From contig NC_051120.1 of NCBI RefSeq assembly GCF_014839805.1, positions 8,742,001 to 8,806,000 of the forward strand: 64,000 bases of DNA, in the 5' to 3' direction. Shown piece by piece: positions 1 through 11,100 of the stretch (its first letter is position 1; every line of letters begins with the position of its first letter). The notes under the pieces are model-generated. The model made no database searches. It had not been told where the DNA came from and saw only the letters and a program-made list of their open reading frames with translations. The translations under genes were made by a program, and so were the position numbers. The stretch is from Manduca sexta. Its lineage: Eukaryota > Arthropoda > Insecta > Lepidoptera > Sphingidae.

Positions 1-3000
1 GTAGAGAGGCACATGTAGAGCAGGCGAGCGTAGGTGAGGTGCTCCTTTGGTCTTCACTACATGTTCTATCCAATGGACAACTTCTACTGAAGCCTTTACT
101 GGTCTGTCGTGATACCTAATCTGGATTTCTCTGGCTTTTTCTTTGTATCTGCAGGAGAAAGATTAATGTCGTAAAAAACTTTATTGAAAAATGAAAAATG
201 TTTTTTTAATAGACCGTCCAGCAAGATAGGTGGACGAAATTATAAAGATCGTGGGTCGAACCTGGATGCGATTGGATCGAGATTGAAAAAGGTGGCATGA
301 TATGAGAGAGGACTATACCCAGCAGTGGGACTTTACAGGTTGCGGATAATGATGATGATGAGGTCAGTTTTTTTTATTGCTGTCAGTGAGGAGACGAGCT
401 TGCCGCTCGCCTGATGGTAAGTGACACGACCGCCCATAAACAGTAGAAAAACCATCCAACACCTTGAAATACAAAATATTGGTTGCTATTCCACTGCGCT
501 CGCCATCCTGAGACGTGGGATGTTAAGTCTCATTATGTCTAGTAGTTACAAGGAGTACAATGTCCTTCAAACCGGAACACAACAATGACTACACATTGTT
601 GCTTGGCGGCAGGAATAGACATTGCGGTGGTACACACCCAGGCGGACTCTCATATATGAGAGGCCTACCACTAGTAGTTTTAGTAGTAGATGTCTCTAAA
701 AACCATAAGCATAAAAAATCGTAGTCCAAATTATAAGCTTCGATAGTAATTTTCTGATGTAGGATTTTTGTATCCCCTTGGTTAGCGAGCATTGTACACA
801 AGATGTAAAATCCGCCATAGTGGCCCACGTAAAATAAGTGGGTCGTGTTCCGGGTTCAGCCTGTATATATCTAGCTTCAAACAGGCCGGCATAATTGTGT
901 TGACTGGTGAGGGGTCATCTCTGGTCAGCCGACACTAACTCGATCCTACTCCACTTACCATGGTGGGTTTTTGCAGAGCTCGTATATATTATATAAAAAA
1001 AATAATTACATTGGTAATAATTTTGTAATGTAAACACTTACGTGTCATAATTATTAAGCATCTCATGCATAGCAACTTCTAAATTTTTGGTTAAATCATA
1101 ATTCAGATCAACTTTTATCGCGAATCCAGCTGATATCGCCCTTATTGTGTTGTGGAACTGGTCGTAGGAAATCGGTATTCCTATTATAGGAACTCCAAAA
1201 TGTATGGCTTCTGTAGAGGACAGAAGGCCGCCATGGGTAATGAAGAATTTCATGTTTGGATGAGCTGCAAGTAAACTATACATTAGAATAAACTACTTTA
1301 TGATCGTCAAAAACGCAGTACTCAATGGGTATACTACTTCTATATTTATCAAAACTCGATGTTGGAGCTTGTAAATTCAGACATATCATCACATAATGAC
1401 AATAATTGTTTGTTAAAGTAGTTTGATTTTGACTTTTGCTTATGCTACTTTTTAATCGTAATAGTACGAAAATCACGCCGAAATAATTGAAAAGAATATA
1501 TAGAAAGTATTTATTTGCTGTGACCACGAAGGCTGCAGTCATCGAAACGTCGGAAGAAAATTATAATATACATAACCACGATAAAATCCGTAAAATAATT
1601 TTATTACAATATCTAACATTCACGTATATATAAGAAGTCATCAGGTATTTACCCAAAATGCTTGTTTGTGGAGCCCACTTCAGTAAGTGTACATTTTTAG
1701 GTTTGTTTGTTAATTTTGCCTCATATTTCCAGATAATTGTCTGCTTAAACTTCCCGAAGAGGTTTAGCAGGTCTTCTGTTAACTGTTGAGGGATGTCTTT
1801 ACTTTGCCACAATGATCCCATGCTGAAATATATGAATCCGTCAGTAGCGTTATCTAAGATTACTTCTAAGTCCTGAAAAATAAAATAAGTATTCAATACT
1901 ATTGTTTAGATATCTGATTTAACGATTTATATAGAAATAGTAATTTGCAAAATTTTCTGAGATTTACAAAATAATTACGAGAAAGCCTAACTTAATGTGC
2001 ATTGCGATATCCTTATTAAATATGAAAAGTGAAATAATTAATGTACTTTAAATGCATCCAATATACAGTATACACGGAGTTAATAAATATTTAATGCAAA
2101 CTACTACCTACCTAAGTTATGTTGACATCTACTATTAATTCCTGGGTATTAATGGCTACTCAAGTCTCTAAGTCCTCGTTTCATAATTTTCTAGTAAATT
2201 ATATCCGTTAGTTAATTTTGAAGGCAGTTACTGCATATTCTTTTGTTTACTATTTATTTGAGAACTTGACTTTTATATTTGGTCGCTGTATATTGTATTG
2301 GACGATTAGTGAAACAAATCTTAAGAAATAGCTCGTAAAACCTTAACTTACCACAGGCAACGGCTTTGGCGGGTCATCGATGTAACATCCCCCAACGAAT
2401 TTGAAATTCTGTGGTGTTTGTGGCCACCCACCGATCGCATGATGCGCGTTCGCGATCAAAAGCCTTCCATTATGGATAGCTTTTCCGTATGGCATTAGAG
2501 TTCTGTTTCGCATGGCAGCGTACGGAGCAAAATATTTCTCATAAACAGATCTTTCTGCATCGTATATGACGAACCTGTAAATTAAAAAGTTTTTTTTTTT
2601 ATTATGTCCAGTACTTACATTGGCTACTATTTTTTTTTCAAAACAGAACACAACACTGTTGCTTAGCCGCAGAAATAAACATTGCGGTAGTATTTAAATT
2701 AAACTATTTTACGAATTACGAATTTTATCGCGGTTTTAATATTTTACTTTTCTCCCGACGTTTCGAAGACTTTGCAGCCTTCATGGTCATGCGGGGGGGG
2801 GGAGGGGGCTAAGGCATTGTTCATCCGCAAAGTCAGAGTTATAATGTCTACCTACATTTTATAAATTATAACATTCGCGTAAACTTAAGAAATCATTATT
2901 GCGGTGGTAACTTCGCAGGCGGACTCTCACATATAAGAGCCCTACTATCAGTAAAACGAGCGGAGTTTTGCAAAGTTTTTAGAAACGTGAAATAATACGT

Positions 3001-5690
3001 TTGGATTAAGAGATGTGAGTAGGTAGGATATTTGATTCTATTCGAGACAATTGCGAATTTACAGTTTTTATCGGTGGTGGTAATCTATGACGAATCCACG
3101 TATTTTAGCTCAAGTTCATAATTGACAAAAAGGTTAAGGAAGATCTGATAGTAATTGCCGTTAAAATGATCATAGATGTCTTAGTATTTTCAGCGCCGAA
3201 GTTAAATACCTTTTGACGTAACTCCAATGTAACTGATTCCAGAGCTCTTCGACTCGCTGCCTGAAGTTCAGGGGTAATTGGTTAGCAGACAAGGGATCCA
3301 CACTATATGCTGGATTTGGGTAACCGTCAACCAGTCTCAACATGGAGTAGTAGGGGCCTATTGAATAAGACCATATCAGATGTGCATTGAAGACGCTTGC
3401 GAATCTGGAATAATAACGTCATTATCGTTAATTAAGCTAACTGTTGTTAAGTATGTTACTAACTGATCTTCAAAGTTGAAAAGCTCGTGTGAATTGTTAC
3501 ATAAGCATAAATTTGCACTGAATAGACATAGAAAATATTAGCATGTACATTTCGCCGCATTAAATTAAATGAATATAATCAAATTCAATAGGAAAGATCC
3601 TTCCAGCCCAGCAATTGCTTTGATATCGGACTCATTGAGATTTTGGTCAACTGTTAGTAACGATTGCCTATCATGGGATGGAAATAAGCTCTATAAATTA
3701 TGAATAGGTGCGACTTTATGTATCTAATATAGGAAAATTCTCTTGACACTTACGGCTTTAAGACGATAACTTTATGAACAAATCATATAATTATTTTTAT
3801 CTAAATATAATTTAGATATATGTAGAAGATTTACCAACCCAGCGTAAAGGTCCGTTTCTATCCAATCAACAATAACAGCATCGAAGTGTTGGTCAGTTTC
3901 CTTCATGAAATTCTTTATGTTCTCATTTTCCATAGTTTGTACTGCCACGTCGATTCCTATTTCTTGTATTACTTTAAGATCATTGTTCAATTCAGCATTT
4001 TCCATAACATAAGTAATGTTCAAGGAATCTTCAGCTGTAAAAATAAATATGGATTTAGAAACATTTTCAACTTTTGAGTAGAAATTAGGTTTAAAACTAA
4101 TAAAGATTATTAGCTTTGGGTATGATTGCGTCCATGGACAAATTATTGGAAAAAATTATAGTTCATGTTTTTAATTTTACCAACAAATAAGTCGGTAAAG
4201 GTTTTACCAGTAAACGCATAGTTCGTACAGCTTTTGCCTCATACGTTGTGAAAACAGGCAATCCTTTGGCATGGGCTTTATATTCCAAATTCCAGAAGCT
4301 TGTATGTAATTTTTACTATTTAATCATGCCCGTCTGCCCATCTGGAATTAAACCATTCCATGGTTATTTTTTTATTAATTGACGAGACGGGCATGCCACT
4401 TGCCTGATGGTTAGCAACATGATGGACACCCCATAAATAGCACCAGCATCATATAGATCTTTGAAGTACAAGTCACGGTGTACCACTTCACTGTGCTTGA
4501 CACCTTCAAACTTAAGATGTAAGTCGTCATAATGCTCAGTAATTCAGTTTACGATAATTACTGGATCCTGGAGGCGATCTACCAGAATATGAACTTTTGA
4601 GATTGTTTTTTTTTTAAACTTACATTCCATGCGTTTGTAGTTCTCACTGATGTCGATTTGCCGTAACTTGGTATTTTTATTGCTTTTGTCAGGAAACGCT
4701 GTGATAAATACAACCTGCAATGAACAGAGGTTTTAAGGTCTTAAAATTAAAATGGTTGCGGGTGACTTTGTACAGTGAATTTGAGGCTATCTATTTACAA
4801 TCTATCTGGACCCCACTTCCCCAAGGTACAATGGATATTCGTTGTAACTGAATAAAAAAATATATAGGCAATTTCAGTCTAGACAATGAATTAATACAAT
4901 CATAAACATCACAAATATCACGCAATGTCAGATGTCCTCTGTTATGTTATAAAACACTACAACAATTCCTGCAAGATACATTTCAATAAACGATCCTTCC
5001 AGATCCAATATGATCCTACCAGTAGACACAATTATGCCGGCCTGTATGAGCATTTGTTTATTGACATACATCTTGCTTATATTACAGTTGTAAATGTAAA
5101 TATTCATATCAGTGCATTCATATAAGCATACGATATCATCAACATATAGATGGGTAATATATGCCAACTGAGACGGAAACATGGATGCGCTCGGTTCCAC
5201 GGTCGAGGTTGCGTAACAAACAAACATGTCACGAGTATAAATAACGTTATCAATGCCCTGACAGATGGTACTTATATTTGTATTGTGGAAACATACTGTT
5301 TGACACTTGAATGAGAAACTATGAATTAAAACCCACAATGGTTTCAAACAATTTCAGTTGATATATATGAATCGTCAAAATCTAACTTCGAGGGCATTGG
5401 TAATCAATATAATGGAGTAAATGGTGAAAACCCACATTCAACCCCTATCATGAAATAGTTAACGGTCAAATAGGGCTTCTCATTGATACAAGGATAGTAA
5501 TCTAAATTAATGAAGCCATTAACCTCTCAATCAATATTGTTACACCTACCTCATGTCCAGCATTGAGAAGATGTCTAACAACTCCTTCAGCCAGTAAAGT
5601 AATACTTCTTATAGCCATAGGATTGCATACTAGAAACCTATAGCTATCAACAACACTTAAACACAACACTAATAATACGAACAGCTTCAT
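1..5690 (-). CDS. UGT: UGT-A: UDP-glycosyltransferase, 3' end beyond window
   Basis: Membrane-bound UDP-glycosyltransferase that would transfer sugar from a UDP-sugar to small lipophilic acceptors in the ER lumen. Coding exons in transcript order: 5690-5550, 4714-4624, 4034-3839, 3404-3210, 2574-2352, 1872-1653, 1264-1042, 148-1. The joined reading frame stays open for 479 codons and leaves the window before the membrane anchor. The N-terminus MKLFVLLVLCLSVVDSYR is a signal peptide. The catalytic His is in AGHE (residue 46) and the candidate partner Asp is in VIVDW (134). The signature FITHGG...GVPIIGIPISYDQ is complete, including the Pro that B and C lack. ATG is the first Met and is followed directly by the signal peptide. 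Oddity: the intron 3 donor reads GTTGGT instead of the GTAAGT of B and C. Exon phases match the other three genes. Confidence 0.9.
291..360 (+). mobile_element. Retroelement 3'-end fragment
   Basis: The text 'cccagcagtgggac...gataatgatgatgatg' is the common 3' end of lepidopteran retroelements: a conserved coding tail then a (GAT)n-type tail. Only the end is present. It sits in UGT-A intron 7. Confidence 0.45.
370..560 (-). repeat. SINE-like repeat 'GCTCGCCTGATGGT'
   Basis: Contains 'gacgagcttgccgctcgcctgatggtaagtg' landmarks (near 392-423) and an end with 'ctgagacgtgggatg'. A reverse copy is at 49925-50090 and a decayed one at 4378-4560; a short end occurs at 59163-59232. Confidence 0.5.
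838..965 (-). repeat. Repeat family 'GCCGGCATAATTG', copy
   Basis: Marked by GGCCGGCATAATTGT beside 'cgtgttccgggttcagcctg'. Other copies or parts: 31498-31660, 43800-44045, 46150-46235, 53127-53245, 5010-5045. Non-coding. Confidence 0.5.
1528..1645 (+). repeat. Repeat family 'GACGTTTCGAAG', copy in UGT-A intron 6
   Basis: Dispersed non-coding repeat marked by GAAGGCTGCA...CGAAACGTCGG and ending TCTAACATTCACGTA. Further copies are at 2700-2905, 16120-16325, 25905-26065, 51712-51940 and 54195-54340. Confidence 0.6.
2700..2905 (-). repeat. Repeat family 'GACGTTTCGAAG', copy in UGT-A intron 4
   Basis: Reverse copy of the family at 1528, with a G-run at 2793-2808 in the middle. Confidence 0.6.
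3833..3839 (-). other. Weak splice donor of UGT-A intron 3
   Basis: The exon ends GCTGG and the intron begins GTTGGTAAAT, where B and C have GCTGG followed by GTAAGT. A good GTAAAT lies 4 bases further in, but using it would add 4 bases and break the frame with exon 4. A 4-base insertion at the junction is the simplest explanation. Confidence 0.6.
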
Positions 5691-5722
5691 TTTCGCGGAA
5701 GCGACTGCTCGGTACGACCAAC

Positions 5723-5755
5723 TCAGTTCGACAACTAGAGTCTAGAATTTATATA
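5723..5755 (-). promoter_or_regulatory. Candidate core promoter of UGT-A
   Basis: On the minus strand TATATAAA lies at 5755-5748. A TGAGTT initiator-like motif follows, with its A at 5723, giving the usual 31-32 bp spacing. This is 33 bp upstream of the UGT-A start codon. It resembles the CTCAGTTGG motif at the proposed start of UGT-D. Seen in sequence; function is inferred. Confidence 0.5.
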
Positions 5756-6514
5756 TCTACTAGTCTATATGCGGTTTCCTAGATGTTTGAGATAAGCTGG
5801 CAATAAAGAAAAACTACACTTATGCCACAAATGCACGGAAATGTGGGTATAGGTAACAATTGAAATTCAACGTAAAGTATTTCTGTATACAGTTGAGATT
5901 AGAATGAAAATAGTTTGCGCCGGTACCGCGCAATGTTTTTTGTAGTTGCACCACTCTGAACTCTATTGATTATTTAGTGCTAGTTTCCGATGGAGGGTAA
6001 TTTTGTGTAAAAGTCCACTTCTAAAGTAAAATATGACCTAGATTAGCCTGTATAAACCTCTACCAGTCACCGAAAATTCCCATAACATTCTTCAGGCGTT
6101 TTGGAGATCAGTAAAAACGGTAAATGCGTGTTATTTGACTAACGTCCTAATGAAAATAAATCTTAGGAAAGGCCTTTACGTAAATCACATCAGATACGCT
6201 TTAAATATTTGTTTTTTTGGAAAATTATACTATTCTTTATGATACTTTATTCAACGAATATCTCTTGGAAAAATAGATAGACCTAAAAATATTCATGCCA
6301 CTATAGTCATTTAGGGTTTAATAGTAAAGTAGGAATGGAAGGTTAGTGCGATGCTTGGAATGGAAAGTAAAGTGTGTGAGCGAGATGAAAAGAGAGAAGT
6401 GTGAATGACAGACGAGTTTTGGAAACCACAGACTAATGACGTTAGAGAGAAAAAAATTTAAAATGCAATTAACTAGAAAAGTAAAGTTTTATTTTGTAAC
6501 TAATCCCACAGTAA

Positions 6515-7402
6515 TCTATACTTCTATACTATTATATAAAGCTGAAGAGTTTGTTTGTTTGTTTGTTTGAACGCGCTAATCTCAGGAACTACCGGTCCAA
6601 ACTGAAAAATTCTTTTTGCGTTGGATATCCCTTTGTTCGTGGAGTGCTATAGGCTATATATCATCACGCTATACCCAATAGGAGCGGAGCTGTAATGGCT
6701 AATCTCAGGAACTACCAGTTTCAACTGCAAAATTCGTTTTGTGTTGGATAGCCCTTTATTTGTGGACCGCTATAAGCTATATATCACCACGCTATGACCA
6801 ATAGGAGCGGAACAGTAATGGCTAATCTCAGGAACTACCGGTTTGAAAAGAAAAAATATTTTTGTGTTGGATATCCCTTTGATCGTGGAGTGCTATAGGC
6901 TATATATCATCACGCTATACCCAATAGGAGCGGAGCAGTAATGGCTAATCTCAGGAACTACCGGTTCGAATTGAAAAATTCTTTTTGTGTTGGATAGCCC
7001 TTTGTTCCTGGAGTGCTATATGCTATATATCATCACGCTATGACCAATAGGAGCGGAGCAGTAATGAAACATGTTGCAAAAACGGGAAAAAAATATTAGT
7101 TTTGAGAGCTTCCATTGCCTGCGCTACGTAAACGGTTAAAGTTAGGCAACAATGATGTATGACGGGATTGTTTCACTTAAAAAGTTCTAAAAAATATATT
7201 ATAAAACAAAGTCCCCCGCTGCATCTGTCCTCCTGAACGTGTTAAACTCAAAAACTACCCAACGTATTAAGATGAAATTTGGTATGGAGACAGTTTGAGA
7301 CCCTGGGAAGAACATAGGCTCCCGGGAAACTACTACTTTTATAACGGAAAACTTTAGCCTAAAATACTTTATAACGCGGGCGGAGCCGCGGGCAAAAGCT
7401 AG
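6515..7402 (+). mobile_element. Non-autonomous Helitron copy 1, 4 internal repeats
   Basis: It starts TCTATAC after A and ends CTAG before T, with a 3' hairpin CGCGG-GCGGAG-CCGCG about 12 bases from the end. These are Helitron hallmarks, with no target duplication. The body carries four tandem units of about 122 bp containing CTCAGGAACTACC and AATAGGAGCGGAGCAG. No coding capacity. It lies between UGT-A and UGT-B. Confidence 0.85.
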
Positions 7403-8040
7403 TTAGGATATAAATTTGGTGATATGTGATTTTTGTACGTTCACTATTCAAGTAGATTATCCCTAAAATTCTTGATACTTGGTAGGCCTTTTGTGTGACT
7501 ATTTTTTTCGCGAGGAAGTTACTTTAAGATCCCGTATTAATCCAAGGAATAGAAGTAGGTATGTCAAGGTTACCAAACCGGGTACTAGAGCAGAGGAACG
7601 GAATCAACCTCGGGATAGCCTTCATCGACGCATTGAAGGTGGTTCGGGGTATCACAAGATTACCACATATCTCTACTGGAATAGTGTGAGTCTGTCTAGT
7701 AGATATGTAATATACCTATGTTTTAAACTTGGAATTATTGTATTAGGAAAAGCCATCTTTCTTTTTTTAAGAACAAAACACCAAAAAGGTTTTGATGTTG
7801 GAATTACAAACTTCTTATGAAATAAAAACTACAAGTTATTAATATATTGTGTACTGGCTCTGGAGAAGGCTGAACAAACGTAAACCTTATGTATTTACAA
7901 TATAATCAAATTAAAATAACAATTACGCAACTGAAATATCTCATTTTTAAAATTTTTGTATTCAGTCATTTGATAGATAAATTTTATGTGATTATTTCAA
8001 ATCAGACCTTAATAAGAAAAAAGACATTGCTAATATTGTT

Positions 8041-8046
8041 TTTATT
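8041..8046 (-). terminator. Candidate poly(A) signal of UGT-B
   Basis: AATAAA on the minus strand about 110 bases past the UGT-B stop codon. Placement is reasonable for an insect 3' UTR, but the hexamer is common in AT-rich DNA. Confidence 0.4.
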
Positions 8047-8155
8047 TAATTAGAATTTCAACAAACAAGAATAACAAAGTCTAGTAAATAACTATCGTCT
8101 CCACTATAATTCACAATGCACATCTACACACAAATACACTAGATTAAACCTAAAC

Positions 8156-11100
8156 CTAGTCAACTTTGCTACGTTTCTGGGCAGTTCCTAACTTAAACAA
8201 TTGTTTTAATAAGAAATATAAACCTATAAATACTAACAATAAAACTGCAAATACAAGAGCAAGTAAATCTAGGAACGTTTTCTGGTAGAAAGGCACATGT
8301 AGGGCGGGCGAGCGCAAGTGAGGAGCTCCTTTGGTCTTCACTACATGTTCAATCCAATGGACAACTTCTACTGAAGGTTTTACTGGTCTGTCATGGTACC
8401 TCATCTGAAGTTCTTTGGCCATTGCTTTGTATCTGCAAAGAAAGTTGAAGTTTAAGAGCTGGAAGATATCCCTTTATTGGTTAATACTTTGTCTTTTAAA
8501 GAGCTTCAAAACATAATCTGGGAATTATGGTAGACAGTGCATTCAATAAACAATGATACAAAATCAACTTGTGAATCATGAACAATTTTATTCTTTACGA
8601 CGATAGGAAATATTACTTACGATGGATTAGTTAGCATTTCTTTTATAGCTGCATCCAAGTTTTTAATTAAGTCATAGTTGAGATTCACTTTGATAGCATA
8701 TCCGGCCGTTGTTGCCTTCACCATGTTGTGGAACTGGTCGTAGTAAATTGGGATTCCTATTAGTGCAACACCAAAATGAATGGCTTCTGTTGATGACAGG
8801 AGACCACCGTGCGTGATGAAGAAGTCTAAGTTGGGATGAGCTGTAAAGGAGATGAGCATATAAATATGCTTTTACTGGTTACTTACTTACTTAGGCAGAT
8901 TAGACGTTTTATTGGTACCTAAAATAAATACGCCGAAGTCCAATTATACTCACCCAAAATGCTAGTTTGTGGAGCCCATTTGAGTATATGTACGTTCTTA
9001 GGCTTGTTTGGCAAATCCGCTTCGTATTTCCAGATGACTGTTTGTTTTAATTTTCCGAAAATATTTAACAATCCCTCCGTTAACTGCTTTGGTATGTCCT
9101 TGCTTCTCCAAGTGGAGCCCATGCTGAAGTATATTACTCCATTAGTAGAGCTGTCCATCAATTTCTTTAAGTCCTGAAAAAAGAAAATGTTATCTCAGCT
9201 GATGTAATACATTAATCCATCATATTATTTTTAATATTCGCATGAGCTTTATTTATAGAAGCGATATTCATCAAAATTCAATGCTCCAGGAAATGCAAAC
9301 TTTGATATCATGCATTCGAAATGGTTTGCATACTAAGTTTAAACATTCTTGCATCTTGGCTCCATCAAAGGCGTATTTAGATAAATACTAAAAGCATTAT
9401 GATAATTCATAATTTAGAAAATACACATTGAGAAAGATGAGGATATAGGTTTCACATATTATTTGTTCAATGCGTTTCTCCCAGAAATGTACATTTTTGT
9501 TTTAAAGAAATTATTTTGGATTTTGCTGACCAAATCAAACGGAAATCAATTTACCGCAGGCAATGGTTTAGGTGGATCGTCGATGTAACATCCTCCCACG
9601 AATTTGAAGTTCTGCGGTGTTTGTGGCCATCCACCTATCGCATGATGAGCATTCGCGATCACAAGACTGGCGTTGTAGATGGCTTTTTCAAAAGGCGGGA
9701 GAGTTCTGCTTCGCATAGCGGCATACGGGCCAAAATACTTCTCATACACAGACTTTTCTTTCTCGTACACTAAGAAACTGTAAGTTTAAAAGATTTATTG
9801 CAAAGTGTTTTCTTCTCTGAGTAGGTTGAACTGTTGGTTACATTTATATTTATTGAAGGGATGCCTTCCCTGATGCTGATCTATAAGATTGATTTTCAAA
9901 ACAATCACAAATCTATTAATTAGTTTCTGATTGTCTCTTATTAGTTTATTTTACGATATTTGGATTCAATTTCTTTTACTTTTAGTTACTGGTCTTGCTC
10001 TTGGAAATATGCGAATAGAAAGATAATTAATTCTATAAACAGTTTCTAATAACAACCTTGCAAATATAAATTTTATTTTAGGTTCAATAATAAATTTACT
10101 TCTTAATGTAACTCCAATGCAACTGGTTCCAAAGTTCTTCAACCCTTTGTCTGAAGCTCAGGGGCAAGGTGTTTGTCGACATATTATCGACACTGTATGC
10201 CGGATTTGAATTCCCATCAATCAGTCTTAACATCGGCCAGTATGGCCCCATGGAGTACGACCATATTAGATGAGTATTGAAGACTTCAGCGAATCTGAAA
10301 GGATATATTAGAAGGTAAAGGCTATTATAGTTCTGGTTAAACATTTCAGCAATCTTGAGGGTTTTTTTTCGTGATTCAATTAAAATTTTTAGTATTCAAT
10401 CAAAATCGTAAATTGAGGCACTTCTACACTAAACACAGACGGAAAATCAAGTTGTGGAATATAACCAAGAGGAGGAAGTAAATAGTAGTAGGAAAATATA
10501 GATCAATTTTGTCTAGAGGCAAAATAAAATAAATAAAATAAAAAATAAAATAAAAATGCTTTACTCATCACGTAGGCGAACATAGTTGCACTTATGATAA
10601 GTCAAGGTACATGAGAATATTCAATTATTACTTAATTAGATTAGCTTATATAAACAAAGACAATAAAATAAATGAAAAATATACTTGGTAAACAAAGAAG
10701 CCAGCTCGGGCTGGCAGGGAAGAAGAAATAAAATTATGTATGTATGTATTTTTAAATAAGCAATAAGGGAGAAACGCGTCGCGATCCTCACCGGTGAGGA
10801 CGATAAAAACCCTAACCTAGCTAACCTACCAGCCTTTCACTAACTACCTAAGCGATGACTACCCGAAGAAGAAAGGCAGAAAGAAACTCCGGGCTTTATT
10901 TTTTGTCATCAATTGTCCATTCTTTTATAATATTGTTATTAAATATATATATTTTTTAATAAGTCTTTTCTATACAAAGTCTGATTAATTATATAAGCTA
11001 ATACACGCACATCACCGTAAAAGTGCGGAGAAAATCCACATAAAAGTATTTAGCAATAACTAAAAATTAACGAAAAAAAAAAACAATAATACTAAAAAAA

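Noticed and set aside
7479..7820. Plus-strand 113-codon open frame between UGT-A and UGT-B
   Set aside because: The paralogous stretch at 17260-17600 has stops and shifts in this frame, so the frame is not conserved; the sequence looks like an old repeat.
8837..9177. Plus-strand open frame MLVCGAHLSICTF, present in both B and C blocks
   Set aside because: It is the antisense shadow of UGT exon 6; conservation is due to the coding strand.
10912..11000. AT-rich stretch as a possible exon or regulatory element
   Set aside because: It falls in the non-coding 3' part of the LINE insertion and shows no splice or coding signal.
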